A DNA stretch of 64,000 nt from Streptomyces sp. 2131.1 (GCF_900105515.1 NZ_FNSY01000001.1:992001-1056000); one strand, 5' to 3'; shown: positions 32,353 through 41,765, counted from the stretch's first letter. Translations and numbers: made by a program. Notes: generated by a model not told the origin, from the sequence alone.

Positions 32353-33836
32353 GCTGTCTTGTCCTGGAACCCCGGCGGCAGGCGGTCCTGCCAGCGCAGG
32401 TCCGCCTCCAGCTGTGCGGCCAGCGAGACCAGCCGTTCCTCGCTGCGCGACGGGCCGAGGAGCTGCGCGCCCACCGGGAGGCCGTCCCGGGTGAAGCCGG
32501 CCGGGACGTTGACGCCCGGCCAGCCGAGCACGTTCCACGGCCAGGCGTACGGGCACGCCTCGGTGATCGCGACATCGGTGCGCCAGGCGCTCAGCCCGTC
32601 GAACGTGCCGATACGGGGCGGAGGCAGCGCGGTCGTCGGCGTGAGCAGCACGTCGAACCCGGCCCCGCCCCGCCCCCGGTGGAACAGCGCCCCGATCCGC
32701 CGGTGCTGGTGCACCTCGCGCGCCCGGGCCGCCCGCACGACCCGGCCACCGAGCCGGGTGCCGGTGCGCAGGGCGCTGCGGGTGCGCGCGTCCAGGAGCG
32801 CGGGTTCGGGGTGCAGGGCCGCGAGTTCGGCGATGCCCGCGGTGGCGCGGGGCACGAAGCCGAGGCCGATGAGCCCGTAGCGCGGCCGGGCCTCCACCAC
32901 GTCGTGGCCGAGCCGGGCCAGCGCCTCCGCGATCGCGGTGACCGCGCGGCGCACCTCCGGGTGGGGCGCCGCGCCGGTGAGGGTGAGCGGGGGCCGCCAC
33001 GCGAGGGCGACGCGCAGCCGGCCCGGGTCGCGGCGGGCGGCGGCCGAGGCGTCGACGGGCGGCGGGCGGTGCGGGTCCTCGGGGTGCGGTCCGGCGACGG
33101 CGTCGAGCAGGAGGGCGGCGTCCTCGACGGTCCTGGCCAGCGGACCGTTGACGGTGAGGCCCTGGAAGGCGTCGCTGTGCGGGTGCACGGAGATCCGGCC
33201 GCGCTGCGGTTTGATGCCGACGAGGTGGGTCCAGGCGGCGGGGATGCGGACGGAGCCGGCGCCGTCCGAGCCGAGGGCGGCCGGCACGAGTCCGGCCGCG
33301 ACGGCGGCGGCCGAACCACCGGACGAGCCGCCCGGGGTGTGATCGGTGTGCCAGGGGTTGCGGGTCGCGCCGAACGCGGCGCCCTCGGTGAACGGCCACT
33401 GGCCGAGTTCGCAGGAGTTGGTCTTGCCGACGAGCACGGCTCCGGCCGCGCGCAGCCTGCGGACTGCCTCGCTGTCGGCGGTGGCCGCGACCCGGTCCCC
33501 GGCGCAGCCGAAGTGAGTGGGCATCCCGGCGACGTCGGTGTCGTCCTTGACCGCGACGGGCACGCCGAGCAGCGGCAGCCGCTCCCCCGCGGCGAGCCTG
33601 CGGTCGGCCCCGGCCGCCTCGGCGAGGGCGGCCTCGGCGCGCAGGTGGCGGAAGGCGTTGAGGGCGCCCTGGCTCGCCGCGATCCGGGCCAGGGCGGCGG
33701 TGACGAGTGCGGTGGAGGTGGTCCGGCCGTCCGCGAGGTCCCGCGCGCTGTCGGCGAGACCTCGCGGTGCGGGGTCCGGGGCGCCCCGGTCCGGTACGGG
33801 TTCCTCGGCCGTTCGGGTGGTTGGGGCTGAGGACAT
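32349..33836 (-). CDS. Amidase signature family enzyme
   Basis: The 495-residue protein belongs to the amidase signature family. The Ser-cisSer-Lys triad can be placed: the lysine in GVPVAVKDDTD, the cis-serine in TPGGSSGGSAAAVAAG and the nucleophile in GSDGAGSVRIPA. These enzymes hydrolyse amides or, as GatA, act on Gln-tRNA; the lack of gatB/gatC neighbours favours a catabolic amidase. The ATG at 33836 has GAGGAGG upstream. Confidence 0.9.
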   Translation of the reverse strand: MSSAPTTRTAEEPVPDRGAPDPAPRGLADSARDLADGRTTSTALVTAALARIAASQGALNAFRHLRAEAALAEAAGADRRLAAGERLPLLGVPVAVKDDTDVAGMPTHFGCAGDRVAATADSEAVRRLRAAGAVLVGKTNSCELGQWPFTEGAAFGATRNPWHTDHTPGGSSGGSAAAVAAGLVPAALGSDGAGSVRIPAAWTHLVGIKPQRGRISVHPHSDAFQGLTVNGPLARTVEDAALLLDAVAGPHPEDPHRPPPVDASAAARRDPGRLRVALAWRPPLTLTGAAPHPEVRRAVTAIAEALARLGHDVVEARPRYGLIGLGFVPRATAGIAELAALHPEPALLDARTRSALRTGTRLGGRVVRAARAREVHQHRRIGALFHRGRGGAGFDVLLTPTTALPPPRIGTFDGLSAWRTDVAITEACPYAWPWNVLGWPGVNVPAGFTRDGLPVGAQLLGPSRSEERLVSLAAQLEADLRWQDRLPPGFQDKTA

Positions 33837-33949
33837 GGGCGGCTCGCCTCCTCGTACCGTCAGGTGCGTCCGTGCACCTGTCCGCGCGACCGGACTTACT
33901 GGAGGGTAACAAGTGGGCGCGCCGCCCTCAACCGTTCGGGAGGGAGTCC

Positions 33950-34303
33950 TTACGGTCGGACGCTGATCTCGCCGATGCCCGTGCCGAGGCCGGCGCAGTG
34001 CGCGGTGGACTGGCCGGACTGGCCCGGGGCGAGGGTGACGTGCTCGCCGTCCACGTCCGGCGACCAGCCGCAGACCAGGTGCACCCAGAACGTCTGGGTG
34101 GTGGAGCCGTTGTTCCGGCACAGCGCGTAACCGGTGTAGTCGTCGACGGCGTGCTTGCCGGTGTCGCAGGACAGGCCGGGCGGTGTGGCGGCGGCCGTGG
34201 CCGCGGTGGCCAGTCCGCCCGCCACGGCGAGGGCCGTGGTCAGGCCGGTGACGGCGGCACCGCGCAGCGCGGTACGGGACAGGCTCCCCAGGGTCTTGTT
34301 CAT
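33950..34303 (-). CDS. Small exported protein with four cysteines
   Basis: The 117-residue protein starts with a signal peptide of about 37 residues ending near ATA-AA. The mature part has four cysteines (SCDTG, LCRNN, VCGWS, HCAG), consistent with two disulfides, and short Gly/Thr-rich loops. I recognise no family. ATG at 34303 has AAAGGG upstream. It is divergent from another exported protein gene. Confidence 0.7.
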   Translation of the reverse strand: MNKTLGSLSRTALRGAAVTGLTTALAVAGGLATAATAAATPPGLSCDTGKHAVDDYTGYALCRNNGSTTQTFWVHLVCGWSPDVDGEHVTLAPGQSGQSTAHCAGLGTGIGEISVRP

Positions 34304-34564
34304 GGTGCCCTTTCGGTGGTGACCGTCCGCGGCCGCCGTGGCGGGACGCGGACGGTCGCGTTCGGCTCTGGCGCGGGCGGTGTGCCGGAGCGGGCCGCCC
34401 GCGGCCTGCCTAACCCGCCGGCGCCGGAAAACGTCACGCTGCGTAGACGGCACCGGGGCGTTTACGCCGAACGGGCGGCGTTCACTCCCCCGGCGTACGC
34501 TCGACTGGACCGGACCGCGGGCACCCGGCGGTCCCCCACGACCCCTTCGCTCAGAGGAGGCGAC

Positions 34565-35338
34565 GTGACCGGTTCACCTCTCGGCACCCGCCCGGCCGCC
34601 TGGGCAGCCGCATTCCTGATCGGCGCCGCCGGCACCGGCGTGGTCGGCGGCGTGGCCCATGCGGAGGACATCGACCATCTCACCGCCCAGCAGATCGCCG
34701 ACCGCTCCCGCGACGCGCTATTGGGCGCGGAGTCGCTGCACGTGTCCACCCGGGGCGATCTCGGCAAGGGCAGCCCGTCCATGGCTCTGGACCTGGCCGT
34801 GGACCGGTCCGGCAACTGCAACGGCTCGGTGGACCTGGGCCGGAGCCAGGGCTCGGTGCTGATCGTCAAGCGCGGCGACGACGTGTGGCTGAAGCCGGAC
34901 GCCGACTTCTGGAAGAACCAGGTGCCCAACGGCGGTTCGGCCTTCGCGGCGATCGTCGGCGACCGCTATCTGAAGGGGCCCGCCGACAGCCCGAGGCTGC
35001 GCGGCCTGACGAAGGCGTGCGACCTCAACACCTTCCAGAAGCTCGTCAGCGACAACGCGAACGACGACAGCGGCACCCTCAACAAGGGTCCGAAGACCAA
35101 CATCGACGGCAACTCGGTCGTGCCGCTGACCCGGATGCGCGGCGACATGACGCTCACCGTGGACGTCGCGGCGACCGGCAAGCCCTATCCGCTGCGGCTC
35201 TCGCTGCACGGCGGTGACGGCACGGACGCGGTGGTGGACCTCTCGGACTTCGACCGACCGGTGCCCCGCAACACGCCGTCGCCCGCCGATTCGTACGACG
35301 TCAGCGCGCTGCTGAGCCGGACTTCCGCCCCGTCGTGA
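34565..35338 (+). CDS. Exported LolA/LppX-like protein
   Basis: The 257-residue protein has an N-terminal signal (AAFLIGAAGTGVVGGVAHA) and lacks a lipobox. The mature part (HLTAQQIADRSRDALLGAESLHV... LIVKRGDDVWLKPDADFWKN) has the repeating beta-strand pattern of LolA/LppX/LprG-like half-barrels that carry lipids. The GTG start follows GAGGAGG closely. Its last 38 bases overlap the end of the convergent NCS1 transporter gene. Role in lipid transport is an inference. Confidence 0.75.
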   Translation: MTGSPLGTRPAAWAAAFLIGAAGTGVVGGVAHAEDIDHLTAQQIADRSRDALLGAESLHVSTRGDLGKGSPSMALDLAVDRSGNCNGSVDLGRSQGSVLIVKRGDDVWLKPDADFWKNQVPNGGSAFAAIVGDRYLKGPADSPRLRGLTKACDLNTFQKLVSDNANDDSGTLNKGPKTNIDGNSVVPLTRMRGDMTLTVDVAATGKPYPLRLSLHGGDGTDAVVDLSDFDRPVPRNTPSPADSYDVSALLSRTSAPS

Positions 35339-36851
35339 CGCCCGCCATGAGTGCGACGTACACGACGAGCGAGGCCGCGAGGCCCACCGCCCAGCCGTAG
35401 TCCGCGAGCGGTTTCAGGAACGGGATGACGCCGTCCGAGGGGAACGGGCCCTCGCCGGGCTTCGAGTGGGAGCCGCCGATGGCCAGCACTCCGCCGACCA
35501 CGAACGCGGTGACGGCCCGCCAGTTCCAGCCGCCCGTGTACCAGTAGCGCCCGCCGGGCCGGTAGAGGTCGGCGAGGTCCAGCACGGTGCGGCGGACGAT
35601 CCAGTAGTCGGCGATCAGGATGCCCGCCACCGTACCGAGCAGGCCGCCGACCAGGCCGAGCCAGGTGAAGATGTACAGCTCGGGCGTCTCGGTGAGCTTC
35701 CACGGCATGATCACGACGCCGACGACCCCGGTGATCAGCGCCCCGGTGCGGAAGCTGATGAGCTTCGGCGCGAGGTTCGCCAGGTCGTACGCGGGTGAGA
35801 CCACGTTCGCCGCGATGTTCACGGAGATGGTCGCGACGAGCACGGTCACCAGGGCGTAGAGGAGCCCGAAGACGTTGTCGGTGTGCGCGACCAGCTCGAC
35901 CGGGTCCCAGACGGCCTTCCCGTAGACGGCCTGGGAGCCGGAGGTTACGAGGACCGAGAGCAGCGCGAACAGGGTCATCGTGGTGGGCAGTCCGAGCGAC
36001 TGGCCCCGGATCTGGGCCCGTTGGCCCGCTCCGAAGCGGGTGAAGTCCGGGATGTTGAGGGAGAGCGTGGCCCAGAAGGCGATCATGCCCATCAGGGACG
36101 GGAAGAAGACGGGCCAGAAGTCCTTGCCCCAGCCCAGCTCGGACGGCTGGTCGAGCAGCGGCCCGAAGCCGCCCGCCTTGACCGCGATCCAGATCAGCAG
36201 CACCAGCGCGCCGACGATGACGAACGGCGCGGCCCAGTTCTCGAACCGGCGCAGTGCGTCCATCCCCCGGTAGATGATGGCCAGTTCGAGAACCCAGAAC
36301 AGCACGAAGCACAGCCAGAGCGTCCACGGCTGGCCGCCGACCTCGGATGCCTCGGCCCAGCCGCCGAACACCTTGCCCAGCAGGGTGAAGATGCCGACGC
36401 CGCCGATCCAGGTCTGGATGCCGAACCACGCGCACGCCACCGCCGCCCGGATCAGGGCCGGCAGGTTGGCCCCGCGCAGCCCGAATGACGCCCTCGCCAG
36501 CACCGGGAAGGGGATGCCGTACTTGGGTCCGGCGTGGCCGGTGAGCAGCATGGGCCCGAGCACGATCAGGTTGGCGAGCGCGATGGTGAGGACGGCCTGC
36601 TTCCAGTCCATGCCGAGCGCGACGAGACCGGACGCGAGCAGCCAGGACGGGATGTTGTGGGCCATGCCGACCCACAGGGCGGTGAAGTTGTACGTGGTCC
36701 AGACGCGCCGGGCCAGCGGGACGGGCAGCAGGTCGGCGTTGACGAACCGGTTGTCGTCGGGGACGGCTTCGGGGGCGAGTTCGACGCGGTCGGAGGAGGC
36801 CGGTATGGGCTCAGGTGAGGAGGACGGGGACGGAGGTGCGGTGGATGCCAT
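35301..36851 (-). CDS. NCS1 family nucleobase/hydantoin:cation symporter
   Basis: The 516-residue protein has twelve predicted helices and the NCS1 signature blocks WTTYNFTALWVGMAHNIPSWLLA, FGLRGANLPALIRAAVACAWFG and SLNIPDFTRF. NCS1 members take up uracil, allantoin, cytosine or hydantoins. It is the last gene of the pyrimidine/hydantoin operon and separated from the LLM gene by three 17-bp tandem repeats. It probably imports the operon's substrate. Confidence 0.9.
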   Translation of the reverse strand: MASTAPPSPSSSPEPIPASSDRVELAPEAVPDDNRFVNADLLPVPLARRVWTTYNFTALWVGMAHNIPSWLLASGLVALGMDWKQAVLTIALANLIVLGPMLLTGHAGPKYGIPFPVLARASFGLRGANLPALIRAAVACAWFGIQTWIGGVGIFTLLGKVFGGWAEASEVGGQPWTLWLCFVLFWVLELAIIYRGMDALRRFENWAAPFVIVGALVLLIWIAVKAGGFGPLLDQPSELGWGKDFWPVFFPSLMGMIAFWATLSLNIPDFTRFGAGQRAQIRGQSLGLPTTMTLFALLSVLVTSGSQAVYGKAVWDPVELVAHTDNVFGLLYALVTVLVATISVNIAANVVSPAYDLANLAPKLISFRTGALITGVVGVVIMPWKLTETPELYIFTWLGLVGGLLGTVAGILIADYWIVRRTVLDLADLYRPGGRYWYTGGWNWRAVTAFVVGGVLAIGGSHSKPGEGPFPSDGVIPFLKPLADYGWAVGLAASLVVYVALMAGVTTGRKSGSAAR

Positions 36852-36908
36852 GGCGACTGGACCCTTCGCTCGGGGCGGTGCCGTGCGGGGCGGGGCGCGG
36901 GGGGTTCG

Positions 36909-36959
36909 CGTACGACCGGGGGTTGCGTACGACCGGAGGTTTCGTACGACCGTGGGGGC
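36909..36959. repeat. Three 17-bp tandem repeats before NCS1 gene
   Basis: Units cgtacgaccgggggttg (36909-36925), cgtacgaccggaggttt (36926-36942) and cgtacgaccgtgggggc (36943-36959) follow each other without gap. Each starts with the palindrome CGTACG followed by ACCG. They lie 57 bases upstream of the transporter start and two bases past the LLM stop. Confidence 0.85.
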
Positions 36960-36961
36960 GG

Positions 36962-37978
36962 TCAGCCGGTGAGGGCGGGGATGACGGCGGAGCCGTAGGC
37001 GTCGATGGTGGCTTCGCGGGCGTCGTGCATGTTGTACACCGCGAACTGGTCGACGCCCAGACCCTTGAGGTGTCTCAGCTTCTCGATGTGGGCGGCGGCC
37101 GGTCCGAGGAGGCAGAAGCGGTCCACGATGGCGTCCGGGACGAACGCCGTGTCCGGGTTCCCGGCGCGCCCGTGATGGCTGTAGTCGTAGCCCTGCCGGC
37201 CCTTGATGTACGCGGTCAGCTCGTCCGGGACGAGGCCGGAGTGCTCGCCGTACTTGGCGACGAGGTCCGCGACGTGGTTGCCGACCATCCCGCCGAACCA
37301 GCGGCACTGGTCGCGGGCGTGGGCCAGGGCCGCTGGCGAGTCGTCGGCGGTGACGTAGGCGGGGGCGGCGACGCAGATGGTGACGGAGTCCGGGTCGCGC
37401 CCGGCCCCGGCCGCCGCCTCCCGTACCGCCTTGATCATCCACTCGGTGAGGTAGGGGTCCGCGAGCTGGAGGATGAAGCCGTCGGCCTTCTGCCCGGCGA
37501 GCGCGAGGGCCTTGGGACCGTAGGCGGCCATCCAGACGGGGAGCTTGCCGTCCTTGATCCAGGGGATCCGCACCGGCTGCCCGCCGATGTCGGCCTCGCG
37601 GCCCTCGGCGAGGTCCCGGATGACGTCGATGGCCTCGCCGAGCCGGGCCAGGGTGTTGGGCGGGCGTCCGGCGACGCGCATCGCGGAGTCGCCCCGGCCG
37701 ATCCCGCACACGGTCCGGTTGCCGTACATGTCGTTGAGGGTGGCGAAGGTGGAGGCGGTGACCTCCCAGGTGCGGGTGCCGGGGTTGGTGACCATGGGGC
37801 CGACCGTGAGGCGGTCGGTGTGTTCGAGGATGCTGCTGTAGATGACGAACGGCTCCTGCCAGAGCACCGCCGAGTCGAAGGTCCAGCCGTAGCGGAACCC
37901 GTTGCGTTCGGCGCGGCGCATCAGGCTGATCACGGCCGATGCGGGCGGGTCCGTCTGGAGGACGAGTCCGAAGTCCAT
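36962..37978 (-). CDS. LLM-class F420/flavin-dependent oxidoreductase
   Basis: The 338-residue protein belongs to the luciferase-like monooxygenase superfamily, with MDFGLVLQTDPPASAV at the start and the GIGRGDSAMRVAGRPP and PVWMAAYGPKALALAGQKADGFIL blocks typical of F420-dependent members. It lies in the middle of a pyrimidine or hydantoin degradation operon, between dihydropyrimidinase and the transporter. No classical dihydropyrimidine dehydrogenase is encoded here, so it may carry out the redox step on the ring; this is an inference. Confidence 0.85.
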   Translation of the reverse strand: MDFGLVLQTDPPASAVISLMRRAERNGFRYGWTFDSAVLWQEPFVIYSSILEHTDRLTVGPMVTNPGTRTWEVTASTFATLNDMYGNRTVCGIGRGDSAMRVAGRPPNTLARLGEAIDVIRDLAEGREADIGGQPVRIPWIKDGKLPVWMAAYGPKALALAGQKADGFILQLADPYLTEWMIKAVREAAAGAGRDPDSVTICVAAPAYVTADDSPAALAHARDQCRWFGGMVGNHVADLVAKYGEHSGLVPDELTAYIKGRQGYDYSHHGRAGNPDTAFVPDAIVDRFCLLGPAAAHIEKLRHLKGLGVDQFAVYNMHDAREATIDAYGSAVIPALTG

Positions 37979-37989
37979 GCCCGTTGCTC

Positions 37990-39390
37990 CTAGTTCAGGT
38001 ACTGACAGGTGGCGCGTGGGGTGTAGATGCCGTGGCCTGCCCGGCCGGTGTACGTGCGGTGGTCGATGACGACCTCGCCGCGCGAGAGCACCGTCTCGAC
38101 CCGGCCGGTGAGCCGCTTGCCCTCGTACGCCGAGTAGTCGACGTTCATGTGGTGGGTCTCGGCGGACACGGTCTGCTCGGCCGCCGGGTCGTAGACGACG
38201 ATGTCCGCGTCCGCGCCGGGCGCGATCGTGCCCTTCTTCGGGTAGAGGCCGAACATCCGGGCCGGTGACGCACAGGCGATCTCGATCCAGCGGCGGCGGG
38301 AGATGCGGCCGTCGACGACCGCCTGGTGCAGGAGGTCCATCCGGTTCTCGACGCCCGGCATGCCGTTGGGGATCTTCGAGAAGTCGCCCCGGCCCATCTC
38401 CTTCTGCCCGGAGAAGCAGAACGGGCAGTGGTCCGTGGAGACGACCTGGAGTTCGTTGTTGCGCAGCCCGCGCCACAGGACCTCCTGGTGCTCCCGGGGC
38501 CGCAGCGGGGTGGAGCAGACGTACTTGGCGCCCTCGAAGTCCGGTTCGGCGAGGTTGTCGGTGGACAGGAAGAGGTACTGCGGGCAGGTCTCGCCGAAGA
38601 CGGGCAGCCCCTTGTGGCGGGCGGCGGCGATCTCGGCGACGGCCTCGTCGGCGGAGACGTGCACGACGTACAGCGGCGATCCGGCGACGCGTGCGAGCTG
38701 GATCGCGCGGTGCGTGGCCTCGGCCTCCAGCGCCACCTTGCGTACGTCGCCGTGGTAGCGGGGGTCGGTGCGGCCGGCGGCGAGGGCCTGTTCGACGAGG
38801 ACGTCGATGGCGATGCCGTTCTCCGCGTGCATCATGATCAGGCCGCCGTTGGACTCGGCCCGCTGCATGGCGCGCAGGATCTGCCCGTCGTCGCTGTAGA
38901 AGACGCCGGGGTAGGCCATGAACAGCTTGAAGGACGTGATGCCCTCCGCCACCAGGAGGTCCATCTCCTTGAGCGAGGACTCGTTCACGTCCGCGAGGAT
39001 CATGTGGAAGGCGTAGTCGATGGCACAGTTGCCGTCCGCCTTGGCGTACCAGCTGTCCAGGCCCTCGCGCAGGGAGCGCCCGACGGACTGGATGGCGAAG
39101 TCGACGATGGTGGTGGTGCCGCCCCAGGCCGCGGCGCGGGTGCCGGTCTCGAAGGTGTCGGCAGCGTATGTGCCGCCGAACGGCATCTCCATGTGGGTGT
39201 GCGCGTCGACGCCGCCCGGGATGACGTACTTGCCGGTGGCGTCGACGGTCCGGTCGGCGGTCCAGCCGGCCGCTTCGTCGCTGTCGTGGGCGGCGAGCGC
39301 GGCGATCCGGCCGCCGTCGACGAGGACGTCCGCGTGCATCTCGTCCGACGCGGTGACGACCAGGCCGCCGCGGATGACGGTACGGGTCAT
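37990..39390 (-). CDS. Dihydropyrimidinase / hydantoinase
   Basis: The 466-residue amidohydrolase opens dihydrouracil, dihydrothymine or hydantoin rings. Metal ligands are visible: HTH in GGVDAHTHMEMP, the carbamylated lysine in SFKLFMAYPG, histidines in MHAENG and VVHVSA, and the aspartate of STDHCPF. The rest matches the D-hydantoinase/dihydropyrimidinase subfamily. It is the third gene of the operon, after ureidopropionase and aminotransferase. Confidence 0.93.
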   Translation of the reverse strand: MTRTVIRGGLVVTASDEMHADVLVDGGRIAALAAHDSDEAAGWTADRTVDATGKYVIPGGVDAHTHMEMPFGGTYAADTFETGTRAAAWGGTTTIVDFAIQSVGRSLREGLDSWYAKADGNCAIDYAFHMILADVNESSLKEMDLLVAEGITSFKLFMAYPGVFYSDDGQILRAMQRAESNGGLIMMHAENGIAIDVLVEQALAAGRTDPRYHGDVRKVALEAEATHRAIQLARVAGSPLYVVHVSADEAVAEIAAARHKGLPVFGETCPQYLFLSTDNLAEPDFEGAKYVCSTPLRPREHQEVLWRGLRNNELQVVSTDHCPFCFSGQKEMGRGDFSKIPNGMPGVENRMDLLHQAVVDGRISRRRWIEIACASPARMFGLYPKKGTIAPGADADIVVYDPAAEQTVSAETHHMNVDYSAYEGKRLTGRVETVLSRGEVVIDHRTYTGRAGHGIYTPRATCQYLN

Positions 39391-39470
39391 GGGTACCCCT
39401 CCTCGTTGTCCTGCGGGTGGAGCGCGGGTGCGGGGCCCGGCAGGCCCCGCACCGGCGCCGTGGTCAGTGG

Positions 39471-40754
39471 TCAGCCCACCTCGCGCAGCGCGTCGGCGAG
39501 GATCTCCGCGCCCTCCTCCGCCTCCGGGATGGCGAGGGAGAGGGGCGGGGCGATGCGCAGGACGCTGGTGTTGTGGCCGCCGCCCTTGCCGATGAGCAGG
39601 CCGCCCTCGCGGGCCGCCTCCAGGACGGCCGCGGCCGCTTCCGGATCGGCCTCGTCGGTGCCGGGCTTCACCAGTTCGACGCCGATCATCAGTCCCCGGC
39701 CGCGCACCTCGCGTACCCGCTCCGAGGTGGCGCCGATCGCGCGCAGCCGCTCGATGAGCAGCCCGCCGACGCGGCGGGCGTTGCCCTGGAGGTCGTGTTC
39801 GAGGAGGTACGAGAGGTTGGCGAGGCCGGCCGCCATGGTGACCGGTGAACCGCCGAACGTCGAGATGGAGTTGGCGTCCAGGCAGTTCATGACCTCGGCG
39901 CGGGCGACGACGCCGCCGATGGACATGCCGTTGCCGATGCCCTTGGCGAAGGTGAGGATGTCCGGCGGCCCGTTCTGCGCGTGGGCCTGCCAGCCCCAGA
40001 AGTGTTCGCCGGAGCGCCCCCAGCCCGTCTGCACCTCGTCGGAGATCCACAGCACGCCGTGCCGGTCCAGGACCTCGCGGAAGGCGCCGTAGAGGCCGTC
40101 GGGCGGGGAGGTGAAGCCGCCGACGCCCTGGATGGGTTCGGCGATCAGGGCGGCGGGGGCCCTGGTGTGGCCGAGCAGGTCCTCCAGGTCCGCGACGCAG
40201 GCGGCGGTGAACTCCTCGTCGCTCAGGTGCGCGTAGGGGCCGCGGGTGCGGACGCCGCCGTGCACGTACAGGGTCTGGAGCGGCGAGAGGCTGGTGGGCG
40301 ACCAGGCGTTGTTGCCGGTGATGGAGACGGCGGAGAAGGACCGGCCGTGGTAGCTGTTGCGCATCGCGAGGATCTGGTTCGACCTGCGGTACGTGGTGGC
40401 CAGGAGCAGGGCCGTGTCGTTGGCCTCGGTGCCGGAGGTGGTGAAGAAGACCCGGGCGTCCGGGATGCCGGAGAGCGAGGCGACGCGCTCGGCCAGCTCG
40501 ATCATCGGGCGGTTCAGATAGAGCGTGGAGGAGTGGATGATCCGCGCGGCCTGCTCGCTGACGGCCTTGGTGACCTCGGGCAGGGCGTGGGCGGTCATGG
40601 TGGTGAGGATTCCGCCGAAGAAGTCCAGGTAACGGTTGCCGTCGGCGTCCCAGACGTGGCGGCCCTCGCCGTGCGTGAGCTCCAGCGGGTGCCGGTAGTA
40701 GAGGGCCAGCCACTCGGGGCTGACGGCGAGGTGGCGGTGGTGGAGGCTGCTCAC
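39471..40754 (-). CDS. Class III aminotransferase, probably beta-alanine or beta-aminoisobutyrate specific
   Basis: The 427-residue PLP enzyme has the lysine in ILTFAKGIGNGMSIGGV and the SDEVQTGWGRSGEHFWG block, with overall resemblance to AGXT2-like transaminases. In this operon it would convert beta-alanine or beta-aminoisobutyrate, made by ureidopropionase, to the semialdehyde. The GTG start at 40754 overlaps the ureidopropionase stop. Confidence 0.88.
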   Translation of the reverse strand: MSSLHHRHLAVSPEWLALYYRHPLELTHGEGRHVWDADGNRYLDFFGGILTTMTAHALPEVTKAVSEQAARIIHSSTLYLNRPMIELAERVASLSGIPDARVFFTTSGTEANDTALLLATTYRRSNQILAMRNSYHGRSFSAVSITGNNAWSPTSLSPLQTLYVHGGVRTRGPYAHLSDEEFTAACVADLEDLLGHTRAPAALIAEPIQGVGGFTSPPDGLYGAFREVLDRHGVLWISDEVQTGWGRSGEHFWGWQAHAQNGPPDILTFAKGIGNGMSIGGVVARAEVMNCLDANSISTFGGSPVTMAAGLANLSYLLEHDLQGNARRVGGLLIERLRAIGATSERVREVRGRGLMIGVELVKPGTDEADPEAAAAVLEAAREGGLLIGKGGGHNTSVLRIAPPLSLAIPEAEEGAEILADALREVG

Positions 40755-41593
40755 GGCTCGACCAGCCCCTCGTACGCGTCGGGGCGGCGGTCCCGGTAGA
40801 AGGCCCACTGCTGCCGGACCTCGTCGATGAGCCCGAAGTCCAGGTCGCGGACGAGGAGTTCCTCCTCCTTGTCGCTCGCGACTTCGCCGACGAACTGTCC
40901 GCGCGGGTCGACGAAGTAGCTGGTGCCGTAGAAGTCGTTGTCGCCGTACTCCTCCTGGCCGACGCGGTTGATCGCGGCGATGAAGTACTCGTTGGCGACG
41001 GCGGACGCGGGCTGTTCCAGCTGCCAGAGGTAGCCGGAGAGGCCGCGCGAGGTGGCGGACGGGTTGTAGACCAACTGGGCACCGTTGAGCCCGAGTTGTC
41101 GCCAGCCCTCGGGGAAGTGCCGGTCGTAGCAGATGTACACGCCCACCTTGCCGACCGCGGTGTCGAAGACGGGCCAGCCGACGTTGCCCGGTTTGAAGTA
41201 GTACTTCTCCCAGAAGCCCTTGACCTGCGGGATGTGGTGCTTGCGGTACTTGCCGAGGTAGGAACCGTCGGCGTCGATCACGGCGGCGGTGTTGTAGTAG
41301 AAGCCGGACTGCTCCAGCTCGAAGACCGGGACGACGATCACCATTCCGGTCTCGCGGGCCAGGTCCTGCATGCGCCGTACGGTCGGGCCGTCCGGCACCG
41401 CCTCGGCCCAGCGGTAGTGCTCCGGCTCCTGCACCTGGCAGAAGTAGGGGGCGTTGAACACCTCCTGGAAGCCGATGATCTTCGCCCCCTGCCGGGCGGC
41501 CTCGCGGGCGTGCTCCTCATGCTTGGCGATCATGGATTCGGTGTCGCCGGTCCAGGTCGCCTGGACGAGTGCGGCGCGTACGACGTGGGACAT
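40751..41593 (-). CDS. Beta-ureidopropionase / N-carbamoyl amidohydrolase (nitrilase superfamily)
   Basis: The 280-residue enzyme hydrolyses N-carbamoyl-beta-amino acids. The Glu-Lys-Cys triad is visible: glutamate in GFQEVFNAPYF, lysine in KYRKHHIPQ and cysteine in GVYICYDRHFPE. ATG at 41593 is preceded by AAGGAG. It leads the operon and supplies the amino acid to the aminotransferase. The alternative is N-carbamoylputrescine amidase, but the context favours pyrimidine breakdown. Confidence 0.9.
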   Translation of the reverse strand: MSHVVRAALVQATWTGDTESMIAKHEEHAREAARQGAKIIGFQEVFNAPYFCQVQEPEHYRWAEAVPDGPTVRRMQDLARETGMVIVVPVFELEQSGFYYNTAAVIDADGSYLGKYRKHHIPQVKGFWEKYYFKPGNVGWPVFDTAVGKVGVYICYDRHFPEGWRQLGLNGAQLVYNPSATSRGLSGYLWQLEQPASAVANEYFIAAINRVGQEEYGDNDFYGTSYFVDPRGQFVGEVASDKEEELLVRDLDFGLIDEVRQQWAFYRDRRPDAYEGLVEP

Positions 41594-41765
41594 GAGCTGC
41601 TCCTTCGACGCGGCGTCAGAGAGCCTCTTCGTGCTTCTTCTACGCCCGTAGACACGTGCGTACGGGAGAACGTAGGCCCCGTCACACCGCGGGGCAAGAC
41701 CATCGCCGTGAACCGGCTGAGTCGATCATGTTTCACACCCGTGCGGGCCAGTGCGGGCGCGTGCC

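Noticed and set aside
41645..41680. Short inverted repeat cccgta...tacggg and a CACGTG upstream of the ureidopropionase gene.
   Set aside because: Six-base arms in such GC-rich DNA are expected by chance and no promoter elements align with them.
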